From: Bacillota bacterium
Lineage (GTDB): Bacteria; Bacillota; Clostridia; Lachnospirales; Lachnospiraceae
Reading direction: 5' to 3'
NCBI GenBank assembly: GCA_023415475.1
Contig: JAEZKL010000017.1
Location: 1 to 64,000, forward strand
Length of the DNA: 64,000 nt
How positions within the stretch are numbered: position 1 is the first letter of the stretch; each line of letters opens with the position of its first letter. Below are positions 53,378-61,555 of this stretch, piece after piece. The notes under the pieces are model-generated. The model did not search any database. It saw only the letters and a list, made by a program, of their open reading frames with translations, and was not told where the DNA came from. Position numbers and translations under genes: made by a program.

Positions 53378-54097
53378 TTAATTGATACGCTTCAATGCTT
53401 CAAAATCATTCATCAGAGCATCCCAAACCGGTTTATCATACTCTTCATGCTCCAGCACAAAATATGTGGCATACCTCGCTGCATCCTTAATCTGCTTCAT
53501 ATCGATAATTCCGTCAGCGATATCTACATTAGCCTTATTTTGATCGATTTGTTTAATATGGATAAGCTCAACCCTCTTACCCCATTTCTTAATGTATTCC
53601 ACCGGGTCAACACCTGCATAGGCAACCCAAAATACATCCAGCTCCAGAACTACGTCATCGCTGGTCTTTTCTGCCAGCAAATCAAGCGCATATTTACCAT
53701 CGAGTATAGCGAATTCGTGAGCATGATTATGATAACCTACCTTGATGCCTTCTCTCGCAGCCTTTTTCGCTGCCGCATTCAGCACCTGTGCCAAATGATC
53801 GACTTCCTCCAGAGTGTCGAGCTTAGCATAAGGACAGATAATATATTTTGATCCGATTGCCTTGCTATATTGAAGTTCCTCCTCAAAACGATCTGTGAAT
53901 ACCTGTAATCCACAGTGAGTACCTACGGAATATAGACCGCTTTCTGCCAGCAATTGCTTTTGCTCACCACAAGTCAAATCACCATAGCCTGCAAATTCAA
54001 CACCTTGAAAACCAATCTCTCCGACTCTCCTAACAGAACCGGTAAAATCCTTCTTTGTTTCTTCATGGATGGAGTAAAGCTGTAATGATATTTCCAT
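53378..54097 (-). CDS. Sugar phosphate isomerase/epimerase (AP-endonuclease 2 fold)
   Basis: The 239-residue TIM-barrel protein has MEISLQLYSIHEETKKD, GFQGVEFAGYGDL, SVGTHCGLQ, IKVGYHNHAHEFA, VVLELDVFWVAYAGVDPVEYI and VELIHIKQID, which together place it in the xylose isomerase-like sugar isomerase/epimerase family with metal-binding His/Glu/Asp positions intact. It is third in an operon with two Gfo/Idh/MocA oxidoreductases, a combination often used for inositol-like or keto-sugar conversion. The sugar is not determinable. ATG follows AGGAGGAAT. Confidence 0.87.
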   Translation of the reverse strand: MEISLQLYSIHEETKKDFTGSVRRVGEIGFQGVEFAGYGDLTCGEQKQLLAESGLYSVGTHCGLQVFTDRFEEELQYSKAIGSKYIICPYAKLDTLEEVDHLAQVLNAAAKKAAREGIKVGYHNHAHEFAILDGKYALDLLAEKTSDDVVLELDVFWVAYAGVDPVEYIKKWGKRVELIHIKQIDQNKANVDIADGIIDMKQIKDAARYATYFVLEHEEYDKPVWDALMNDFEALKRIN

Positions 54098-54109
54098 TCG
54101 TTATTCCTC

Positions 54110-55072
54110 CTATACGTTTTCTTTCTTCCCATTATGATAGGAGCGATAAGCCGCCTCCATCATTCTGGTCAGCATAATGGCAGCATCAATACCGAAGTCA
54201 ACATCTACCGCATTATCCCCGTTCGCCCATTGAACGATGGGAGATGGGAGCTCCTCAGGCAGCTGCTCCACAGTAATCCATTGTCCATTCGTCTCCTCGG
54301 TTGCATACTGAACACCGTTACGTATCAGTAAAGCACCCTTTGTACCACTGATTTCCAGCGTAGGAGGGTTATAAACAGATACAAAGCCTGTCTCGGATAC
54401 CCCAATTGCTCCCTGCTCAAACTCGATCACCGATACGGCATTATCCTCCACCTCATGACCGGTTATATTGGTAAATACAGATTGAATTGTTTTTGGATCT
54501 CCAAGTAACCAATTTAATAAGTACATCGGATGAGCACCAAGATCAATCATAGCGCCGCCGCCACATTGATCCAAGTCATAAAAGTGTGCCGGCAGCCAAT
54601 TGCCAATGCTTCCGTTATGCACATTACGCATCCTGGCATAAGTAATGCGACCTAAGGCACCGCTGCTCACCAGCTGTTTCGCAAATAAGAACTGTGGCTC
54701 ACATTTCTTTACAAGGGACAGAGTGATGGATGCTTTATTTTTCTCAAGAGCTTCTTTAATCTCGATGCAATCCTTTGTGGTAAGAGCCAGAACCTTCTCG
54801 CTAAAGATCTTCTTACCTGCTTCGATTGCTTTTAATATTAATCCGGTATGCTCTGCGGTTGCAGCGGTAATCACTACACCCTCAATGCTCTTATCACGGA
54901 GCAGTTCATCGTAATCGTGATAAAATTTAACATTGAATTGCTTCGCATACTTTAATCCGCGCTCTGCATCCTCATCCCATATGGCCGTTATCTTACTGTC
55001 TGTCTTGTCAAGTATCTCTTTCGTATAGCCTTCCGCATGAACATGCCAATAGCTAATTATTGCTATATTCAT
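54110..55072 (-). CDS. Gfo/Idh/MocA family oxidoreductase
   Basis: A 320-residue NAD(P)-dependent sugar or polyol dehydrogenase. It has an N-terminal Rossmann domain (MNIAIISYWHVHAEG in place of a classic GxGxxG), EGVVITAATAEHTGLILKAIEAGKKIFSEKVLALT containing the family EKP-like Glu-Lys, and a C-terminal alpha/beta domain with GGGAMIDLGAHPMYLL (about 174-189). The missing Pro after Glu-Lys and the unusual dinucleotide loop make it a divergent member. ATG 55072 is used with AGAAGGGG upstream. It is the second gene of the operon under the divergent AraC regulator. Confidence 0.86.
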   Translation of the reverse strand: MNIAIISYWHVHAEGYTKEILDKTDSKITAIWDEDAERGLKYAKQFNVKFYHDYDELLRDKSIEGVVITAATAEHTGLILKAIEAGKKIFSEKVLALTTKDCIEIKEALEKNKASITLSLVKKCEPQFLFAKQLVSSGALGRITYARMRNVHNGSIGNWLPAHFYDLDQCGGGAMIDLGAHPMYLLNWLLGDPKTIQSVFTNITGHEVEDNAVSVIEFEQGAIGVSETGFVSVYNPPTLEISGTKGALLIRNGVQYATEETNGQWITVEQLPEELPSPIVQWANGDNAVDVDFGIDAAIMLTRMMEAAYRSYHNGKKENV

Positions 55073-55087
55073 CAACTTTCCCCTTCT

Positions 55088-56169
55088 CTAGTCAAAATAT
55101 ACCGGCTGGCCGCTCTCCGCTGATTTATAGATTGCTTCCAAAATCTCGGATACCACACAAGCCTGCTGAGGTAATACGACAGGGTCCGTATTATTCTTAA
55201 CCGCATCAATCCAACGTCTTGCTTCCACATCTGCAGGGCTCATGGAATGACCATCATAGAAAGCAACACCGCCACTGGACAGATCAGGCTTTACTTCAAT
55301 CAGACGATTGAATTCACCCTTATTAATCGTTACACCATTCTTAATCTGTGCTCCTGCATCAGAACCGCAGAGTACGGTACTGCCTTCCTGAATCGGTTCA
55401 CTGGTATTAAGTGCCCAGCTGGATTCCAGAATGATTGTTGCACCGTTCTTCATGACGATGAAACCGAAGGCGCTATCCTCCATGGTATGCTGCTCCGGAT
55501 CCCAGCCGCCCCAAGGATTGCCGCATTCCGCATTATTTACCTTCTATATTTTGTTCCAACTACCATCTTAGGCTCATAATTGTTCATAAGGTAGAGCGTA
55601 ACATCAAGAGAATGGGTGCCGATATCAATTAACGGACCTCCGCCCTGTTCAAATTCGTTCAAGAATACACCCCAGTTCGGAGTTCCTCTTCTTCTAACTG
55701 CAAATGCTTTCGCAAAATAAATATCTCCCAGATCACCGCGCTCGATTACACTCTTTAAATAGATTGCTTCCGGCTTATGTCTGTGTTGATAACCGATGGT
55801 AAGCTTCTTTCCTGTCTCCTTCGCTGCCTCCACCATTCTTCTGGCATCTTCTGCAGTTTTTGCCATAGGCTTCTCGCACATTACATGCTTGCCTGCATGA
55901 AGGGAATCAATCGAAATCGGAGCATGAGAACGGTTCGGGGTACATACATGAACCACCTCGATCTCCTTGTCCTGTAACAGCTCCTTATAATCGGTATAAA
56001 CCTTCGCGTCCGGTGTTCCGTATTCTGCTTTTGCCTTTTCTGCCCTCTCGGGAACGATGTCACAGAAGGCAACCATTTCCACATCACCTAATTTACTAAG
56101 GGAGGGCATGTGCTTACCGTTTGCGATACCTCCGCAACCAATGATACCAACTTTAATCTTCTTCTCCAT
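55088..56169 (-). pseudogene. Gfo/Idh/MocA oxidoreductase, frameshifted
   Basis: The first part (56169-55537, 210 codons) has KVGIIGCGGIANGKHMPSL, AGKHVMCEKPMAKT and GGGPLIDIGTHSLDVTLYLM, then stops after VGTKYRR. The continuation in another frame reads KVNNAECGNPWGGWDPEQH and goes to 55088 as the rest of the domain (VMKNGATIILESSWALN). Re-inserting one A in the AGAAGG run at about 55540-55545 restores VGTKYRKVNNAECG. So a one-base deletion, or a sequencing error in this short purine run, breaks an otherwise well-preserved gene of about 360 residues. It is first in the operon divergent from the AraC gene. Confidence 0.88.
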
Positions 56170-56375
56170 AGCAGTTTATCTCCTTTTTATTATTTAGTTT
56201 TACGTTCTTCAATATGTGCATACCCCACTGACCGAAGGAAGCACGCTATGCGAGTGCTGTTCTCACATTATGTTCGCTTTGCTTACGCGTAAATAAAACA
56301 TAGCATAAAAGTGTTTCCCATGATATAATTTATTTACAATAAAATATCAATAATTTGTCATTGGAGGTTACATAC

Positions 56376-57269
56376 TTGGAGCGATCTTACTATGTGGAAA
56401 CCAGAGATATGAACGATGACGCATCGCTGCAGTTTAGCTCTCACACTCAGGAATCTACGGGTGCGGGACTTATGGCGCATGCTCATATCCACAACTATAT
56501 AGAAATCATTTATGCGATTACGGGAAAATATCATATTTTATTAAATAATGAGGCATATAGCTTTGAAGCGGGCGATATGGTGCTGATTAATTCCAATGAG
56601 ATTCATAATATCTTCTCCCTCTCCTCCGGCCTTAACCAGTATATTGTGATCAAATTCGAACCGGAGATGCTGTATACCACAGCACAGTCCCTTTTTGAGA
56701 TGAAGTATGTTATGCCCTTCATCCTGAACGAATCTACTCACCAGAAGATTTTTAGCAGGGCGGAGATAGAGAAGACGATCATTCCTGATATCATCCGCGG
56801 CATTAACCAGGAATATCATGACAAGCGGTATGGTTACGAGCTTGCCATCCGGGCGAATATCTATAATTTGTTTCTCTTTATTCTTCGCAGATGGAATGAG
56901 CAAAATGTCGACCTGAATATTGATGAAGAGATTAACAAGGATACGGTAAAGAGAATTCAGAAAGTATTCGACTATATTGAAGATAATTATCAAAACGATA
57001 TCACTGCACTGGATATGGCGAAACGCTGCAACTTAAGCTATAGCTATTTTTCCAGACTATTCACAAGGATTATGAAGCGAAGCTTCCGGGAATATCTAAA
57101 TTATGTACGTGTAACGAAGGCAGAGCATCTCCTTACCTCTGCCGATTTGAACATCACAGAGATTGCAATGCAGGTAGGCTTCTCCACCTCCAGCTACTTC
57201 ATCCAGCAATTCAAGCTTTATAAGGATATCTCACCGAAGCAGTACCAGTTAAAGTATAAGGAAGTATAA
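56376..57269 (+). CDS. AraC family transcriptional regulator
   Basis: The 297-residue regulator has an N-terminal cupin-like sensing domain (HAHIHNYIEIIYAITGKYH near residues 35-53; GDMVLINSNEIHNIF) and a C-terminal AraC HTH pair (about 200-295). The first helix set is IEDNYQNDITALDMAKRCNLS and the second ITEIAMQVGFSTSSYFIQQF. It probably senses a sugar and activates the divergent oxidoreductase-isomerase operon. TTG 56376 is the favoured start, eight bases after GGAGG; no in-frame ATG precedes it with a site. The 206-base intergenic region should hold its binding sites; no repeat pair could be singled out. Confidence 0.87.
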   Translation: MERSYYVETRDMNDDASLQFSSHTQESTGAGLMAHAHIHNYIEIIYAITGKYHILLNNEAYSFEAGDMVLINSNEIHNIFSLSSGLNQYIVIKFEPEMLYTTAQSLFEMKYVMPFILNESTHQKIFSRAEIEKTIIPDIIRGINQEYHDKRYGYELAIRANIYNLFLFILRRWNEQNVDLNIDEEINKDTVKRIQKVFDYIEDNYQNDITALDMAKRCNLSYSYFSRLFTRIMKRSFREYLNYVRVTKAEHLLTSADLNITEIAMQVGFSTSSYFIQQFKLYKDISPKQYQLKYKEV

Positions 57270-57278
57270 TCCGGATAA

Positions 57279-57325
57279 AAGGACAGACCTACCACCGCTA
57301 TCGTTTAGCGCAGGAGTCTGTCCTT
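57279..57325. terminator. Hairpin terminator between convergent genes
   Basis: AAGGACAGAC and GTCTGTCCTT are perfect arms around a 27-nt loop with an inner GCTA-TCGT-TTAGC hairpin. It serves the AraC gene and possibly the convergent small gene. Confidence 0.6.
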
Positions 57326-57363
57326 ATCCTTCCTTGAAGCTACTATCAGGTGCATATATCTCT

Positions 57364-57513
57364 TTATCCTTCTGTATTATAGGTATTATTGTTATATTTT
57401 TTACTGTTATTCGTATCCTTCGCTGAGTTGGACGCCGTATCGGTCACACCGGCCTTTTTAAGATGCTCCTTTTCCTTCTCCTTACGAAATCTCTGATTTG
57501 CTTGTTTGCTCAA
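57364..57513 (-). CDS. Small basic Lys/Asn-rich protein, 49 aa
   Basis: A 49-residue product starting at TTG 57513, which lies six to ten bases after GGAAAGGAAG; the frame is open 13 codons further, but those lack a site. The N-terminal half is a charged helix (SKQANQRFRKEKEKEHLKKAG) and the C-terminal half is rich in Asn, Thr and Ser with N-repeats. It resembles the small polar proteins at 431 and 26986 only in style. No function can be assigned; a nucleic-acid-binding or spore protein is possible. Confidence 0.5.
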   Translation of the reverse strand: MSKQANQRFRKEKEKEHLKKAGVTDTASNSAKDTNNSKKYNNNTYNTEG

Positions 57514-57574
57514 GCGATCACTTCCTTTCCTACGGTAAAGATAGTATTTCACCGTAAGATCAGGTTATTCTTAA

Positions 57575-58327
57575 TTAGCGAAGTAATTTGATTTTATCCT
57601 GATATTCTGCAATGAGGACAGAATTGTGCTCCGTTCCGTTCGGCAGATTAGCACTCATATAAACCGGTGGCAGCTTACCCTCTGTAAGATAGCAATTCTC
57701 TATCTTTAAGACAATTCTCTGTGCGATAAACAGACTGCTAAAGGAGGAAGCACCGCCGGTCACAAGCCCATTCTCCGGGATGGATAATAACCCATCTCCG
57801 ATGGGAACATGATTATCAATTACAATATCACAGAGCTCATATAGCTTCTTCCCGCTATTGTGTCTGGCACTAAGCTCCTTTGAGGCCTGCAAAGAGGTGA
57901 TACCCACAACCGTAAGCCCCTTCTCCCTTGCAAACATGGCCGCTTCAACAGGGACACTGTTAATTCCGGTATTGGAGGAAATAAGGATGGTATCTCCTGC
58001 ATGAAGATTGGCTGCCGATAGAATCTTACCGGCTAATCCCGATTTTCTCTCATTATACATACTCTGTATTGCTCCCTCCTGAATCATCAGGGAGTGATCC
58101 GTTATCGGATTAACCGGAACCAAACCTCCTGCCCGAAAGAACATCTCCTCTACAATCATATTGGAATGGCCTGTTGCAAATACGTGCAGCAATCCACCAC
58201 CTAGAATAGATCGATATGCTGCTCCTGCCGCTGCCTCCATGGCAGTCTCCTCCAGCTTCTCAACCTCCTGCAATAAGGCCGTCAGCCTTGGCAGGAAGGA
58301 ATACTCTTCTACCAGCTCTTTATTCAT
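57575..58327 (-). CDS. SIS-domain sugar isomerase-like protein (UPF0309 type)
   Basis: The 250-residue SIS-domain protein has GGGLLHVFATGHSNMIVEEMFFRAGG (sugar-phosphate binding loop), DTILISSNTGINSVPVEAAM and VIDNHVPIGDGLL. The family binds phosphosugars, and some members are amino-sugar-related isomerases or etherases. ATG 58327 follows AGAGAGGAAAA. The upstream region contains TTGTTATAACAA, the same palindrome found before gntR/nagB, so it probably belongs to the same amino-sugar regulon. Exact substrate is not evident. Confidence 0.84.
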   Translation of the reverse strand: MNKELVEEYSFLPRLTALLQEVEKLEETAMEAAAGAAYRSILGGGLLHVFATGHSNMIVEEMFFRAGGLVPVNPITDHSLMIQEGAIQSMYNERKSGLAGKILSAANLHAGDTILISSNTGINSVPVEAAMFAREKGLTVVGITSLQASKELSARHNSGKKLYELCDIVIDNHVPIGDGLLSIPENGLVTGGASSFSSLFIAQRIVLKIENCYLTEGKLPPVYMSANLPNGTEHNSVLIAEYQDKIKLLR

Positions 58328-58467
58328 ACATTTTCCTCTCTTAATCCTGCCGAACAAACCATCACTTGTATACCCTTATTAAAATCCCTTATACGCTAGA
58401 TCGTTGTGAGGTCTATTCCCTTCCTAGTTTAAGACAATGCTGTCTGCAATGTCACATTTACACATCT

Positions 58468-58483
58468 ACTTGTTATAACAAGT
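58468..58483. promoter_or_regulatory. GntR-type operator upstream of the SIS gene
   Basis: ACTTGTTATAACAAGT is a perfect 16-base palindrome 141 bases before the SIS gene start and 20 bases beyond the gntR stop. Its 12-base core recurs at 59289. Confidence 0.72.
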
Positions 58484-58502
58484 TAAGCACCATATTCACA
58501 GC

Positions 58503-59213
58503 CTACTTATACAGAGTCACCGTAAATTGGTATTGATCCCCCCGGTAGGTTGATTCCACATATTCATATGCCATACCTTCCTGCTCAAAGGTTGTACGGT
58601 TAATATGGAGGACAGCGGAACCGGGACTAATCTGCAACAGCCTTGCTTCTTCCTCTGAGGCCAGCCCGGCATGAATCTCCTGTATTCCCTTATAGCTTTC
58701 GCAACCAAATTGATATAGTAATATCTCATAAAGAGATTCCTTTATATTCTGCGTCTTAAGCGTAGGAAAACGATAAAAGGGCAAATGCACTCTCTCAATC
58801 GCAATCGGCGCCCCATCTGCAAGTCGTAAGCGCTCCAGCAAATAAATTTTCTGATTTGTATCAATCCCTAAGGTCTCAGCTGCCTTCTCGCTTGGCGAAA
58901 TTATCTCAAAAGTTAGCACCTCACTGGAGGGCTCCTTACCGAGGGCTTTCATCTCCTCTGTAAATCCCTTCAGATGATTCAGTTGGAAGCCTGTCTTCTT
59001 CATCCTGACAAAGCTTCCTTTCCCCTGCTGCTTATAGATATAACCGCCCTGCTGCAAGCCCTCCAGCGCACGGCGCACTGTAATTCTGCTGATGTTGAAA
59101 AGCTCACAGATCTCTTCCTCCGTCGGCATCTTGTCACCTTCCTTCAGCTTTCCGGACTTAATTAAGGGGATATAATAATTCATAACCTGCATATAACGTG
59201 GAAGTGATTTCAT
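58503..59213 (-). CDS. GntR/HutC-type regulator, probably of amino-sugar genes
   Basis: The 236-residue protein has an N-terminal winged helix (about residues 8-75: MPTEEEICELFNISRITVRRAL and GGYIYKQQGKGSFV) and a C-terminal UTRA effector domain (about 95-232: IYLLERLRLADGAPIAIERVHLP; YEYVESTYRGDQYQFTV). This is the architecture of NagR/YvoA. It stands next to nagBA and the SIS gene, with matching operators at both, so repression relieved by an amino-sugar phosphate is inferred. ATG 59213 is preceded by AGAGGGCAG. Confidence 0.88.
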   Translation of the reverse strand: MKSLPRYMQVMNYYIPLIKSGKLKEGDKMPTEEEICELFNISRITVRRALEGLQQGGYIYKQQGKGSFVRMKKTGFQLNHLKGFTEEMKALGKEPSSEVLTFEIISPSEKAAETLGIDTNQKIYLLERLRLADGAPIAIERVHLPFYRFPTLKTQNIKESLYEILLYQFGCESYKGIQEIHAGLASEEEARLLQISPGSAVLHINRTTFEQEGMAYEYVESTYRGDQYQFTVTLYK

Positions 59214-59288
59214 AGATCTGCCCTCTTTTCATTAATTTCATATTTACATTTTATATTATATGTGTTATTTTTGATTCAAGTAATTATG

Positions 59289-59300
59289 TTGTTATAACAA
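59289..59300. promoter_or_regulatory. GntR-type operator between gntR and nagB
   Basis: TTGTTATAACAA, a perfect palindrome, lies 75 bases upstream of gntR and about 350 bases upstream of nagB. It matches the operator at 58468, so gntR is probably autoregulated and nagBA is repressed from here. A TATAAT (minus strand) lies between it and gntR. Confidence 0.75.
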
Positions 59301-59344
59301 GTTTAGCATAACCAGCATTTATTGTCAATTTGTAACCACCCAGT

Positions 59345-59630
59345 ACAGTAGTAATATTAAAAAAGGGCTATGAATGCTTGCATTCTAAGGACTTTTTAAT
59401 ATTACTACTGGAATGACCCGAAACAGCGAGGAAATCCGCAGGATTTGCGAGCCTGTTCTGGGGCAGAACAGTAGAAATAATAAAAAAGTCATGAATGCTT
59501 GCATTCTAAGGACTTGTTTATTGTTTCTACTGGAATGACCCGAAACAGCGAGGAAATCCGTAGGATTTGTGAGCCTGTTCTGAGCCAGAACAGTAGAAAT
59601 ATTAAAAAAGGGCTATAAATGCAATTAATT
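59345..59630. repeat. Two and a part tandem copies of a ~123-bp structured repeat in the nagB leader
   Basis: ACAGTAG begins units at 59345, 59468 and 59590 (periods 123 and 122); the third is cut off before nagB. Each full unit folds into three hairpins. The first has arms CAGTAGTAATATTA/TAATATTACTACTG in copy 1 and their counterparts in copy 2, with an inner GAATGC-TT-GCATTC. The second is AAATCC-GyA-GGATTT. The third is CTGTTCTG-nnn-CAGAACAG. Base changes between the copies preserve pairing. The repeats fill the 59301-59640 gap between the GntR operator and nagB. Confidence 0.85.
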
Positions 59631-59652
59631 CAAGATAGGAATGGAGAACATT

Positions 59653-60384
59653 ATGAAAATCATCAGCACAAGAGACTATGCGGATATGAGCAGAAAATCC
59701 GCCAATATTATTTCAGCACAGGTAATCCTTAAGCCGGACAGTATTCTCGGATTGGCGACAGGCTCCTCTCCCGTAGGCACCTACGAAAAGCTTATTGATT
59801 GGTGCAACAAGGGAGATATTGATTTTTCCAAGGTTAAGACCGTGAACCTGGACGAATATGTCGGCCTATCCAAGGAAAATCCCTGCAGCTATTATTATTT
59901 TATGTACGAGAATCTATTCAAGCATATTAATATAAATCTGGAGAACACCAATATCCCTAACGGTATGGAACATGATATCCAGAAGGAATGTAAGCGTTAC
60001 GACAGCCTGCTTGCCTCCTTTGGTCAGGTTGACCTGCAGCTGTTAGGCTTAGGTAATAACGGACATATCGGTTTTAACGAGCCCTGCGATGTATTCCGCA
60101 AATCCACCTACTGTGTCGAGCTTACCCCCAGTACGATCGAAGCAAACTCACGCTTCTTTCAATCAGCTGCGGATATTCCCCGATATGCTTATACCATGGG
60201 AATCGGCAGCATCATGTCCGCGAAAAAAATCCTTCTGGTAGTGCACGGCGAGGGTAAAGCAGATATTCTTAAGGAAGCAATCGAAGGTCCCATCACTCCG
60301 GCGGTTCCCGCTTCTGTATTGCAGCTCCACAACGACGTCACGATTGTTGCAGATGAAGGCGCACTGTCCAGTTTGAGCAAATAA
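59653..60384 (+). CDS. nagB: Glucosamine-6-phosphate deaminase
   Basis: The 243-residue enzyme converts glucosamine-6-phosphate to fructose-6-phosphate and ammonia. Motifs are LGLATGSSPVGTYEKL (about residues 29-44), VNLDEYVGL with the base-catalytic Asp, and LGLGNNGHIGFNEP (about 127-140). Length is normal for the short NagB class. ATG 59653 is preceded by GGAG with six-base spacing; an in-frame ATG four codons earlier overlaps that site. nagA follows after 32 bases. The long repeat-bearing leader lies immediately upstream. Confidence 0.96.
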   Translation: MKIISTRDYADMSRKSANIISAQVILKPDSILGLATGSSPVGTYEKLIDWCNKGDIDFSKVKTVNLDEYVGLSKENPCSYYYFMYENLFKHININLENTNIPNGMEHDIQKECKRYDSLLASFGQVDLQLLGLGNNGHIGFNEPCDVFRKSTYCVELTPSTIEANSRFFQSAADIPRYAYTMGIGSIMSAKKILLVVHGEGKADILKEAIEGPITPAVPASVLQLHNDVTIVADEGALSSLSK

Positions 60385-60416
60385 TCAAAACATAGTAAGA
60401 AAGGTCAGGTATCTTT

Positions 60417-61541
60417 ATGATAATTAGAAATGCAATGGTCTATACAGAGGATGGCAGCTTTGTTAAAAAGGACATAGTAATCGAAGGAGAATATATCGTA
60501 AGCAATGAAGGCAGCCATCATCATCGGGAGGAATTCGACGCCGAGGGTCTTTATCTCATTCCCGGCTTGACCGATCTCCACTTTCACGGCTGCGTCGGCT
60601 ACGATTTCTGCGACGGAACACAGCAGGCCATCAAGGCTATGGCTGAGTATCAGGCCAGAAACGGAATCACCACCATCGCACCGGCTACCATGACACTGGA
60701 TGACGAACAGTTGACTGAAATTTTTAAGAATGCTTCCGAATATCAAAGTGAAAGCGGAGCAATCCTCGCCGGCATCAAGATGGAGGGTCCTTATCTGTCC
60801 CATGCTAAGAAGGGTGCGCAGAACCCGAAGTACTTGAAACACCCGAATGCCGAGCATTTTCGCAAAATGCAGGCTCTCTCCGGAGGCTTAATCAAGATAC
60901 TCGCCATCGCCCCGGAGGAGGAAGGTGCATTAGAGTGCATCGAGGAATTAAAGGATGAGGTTGTGATCTCCCTAGCACATACAACCGCGGATTATGATTT
61001 ATCCTTGGAAGCCTTTGAGAAGGGAGCTTCCCACTTAACTCATCTCTATAACGCAATGCCTGCCTTCTCGCATCGCAGCCCCGGTGTAATCGGAGCAGCC
61101 TTCGATAGTGAGCATGTACATGTCGAGCTTATCTGCGATGGCGTTCACGTAGATCCTAGTGTCGTTCGGGCTACCTTCAAAATGTTTGGAGAGGATAGAA
61201 TCATTCTAATCAGCGACAGCATGATGGCGACCGGCCTGAAGGACGGAAGATATTCCCTGGGTGGTCAGGCAGTTACTGTAGTTGGCAACAAAGCAACTCT
61301 TGTCGACGGAACAATTGCCGGTTCTGCCACTAATCTGATGCAATGCATGAGAATAGCGGTCAGCTTCGGAATTCCGTTAACCACTGCCATCAAGTGTGCC
61401 GCAGTGAATCCGGCGAAGGAAATCGGAATCTATGATAAGTACGGTAGTATTACTCCCGGTAAATATGCCAACCTCGTACTGCTGGATCAGAAGCTCGAGA
61501 TAGTGAAGGTATTCCTTAAGGGAGCTGCCATAGACCAGTAG
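60417..61541 (+). CDS. nagA: N-acetylglucosamine-6-phosphate deacetylase
   Basis: The 374-residue amidohydrolase removes acetate from GlcNAc-6-phosphate before NagB acts. It has LIPGLTDLHFHGCVGYD (metal site), MEGPYLSHAKKGAQNP with the metal-binding Glu, SLAHTTADYD, HLYNAMPAFSHRSPG and LISDSMMATG with the catalytic Asp. No signal peptide is present; it is cytoplasmic. It is second in nagBA and ends 14 bases from the convergent CotH gene; no terminator is evident between them. Confidence 0.96.
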   Translation: MIIRNAMVYTEDGSFVKKDIVIEGEYIVSNEGSHHHREEFDAEGLYLIPGLTDLHFHGCVGYDFCDGTQQAIKAMAEYQARNGITTIAPATMTLDDEQLTEIFKNASEYQSESGAILAGIKMEGPYLSHAKKGAQNPKYLKHPNAEHFRKMQALSGGLIKILAIAPEEEGALECIEELKDEVVISLAHTTADYDLSLEAFEKGASHLTHLYNAMPAFSHRSPGVIGAAFDSEHVHVELICDGVHVDPSVVRATFKMFGEDRIILISDSMMATGLKDGRYSLGGQAVTVVGNKATLVDGTIAGSATNLMQCMRIAVSFGIPLTTAIKCAAVNPAKEIGIYDKYGSITPGKYANLVLLDQKLEIVKVFLKGAAIDQ

Positions 61542-61555
61542 ATGCTGATATCCTG

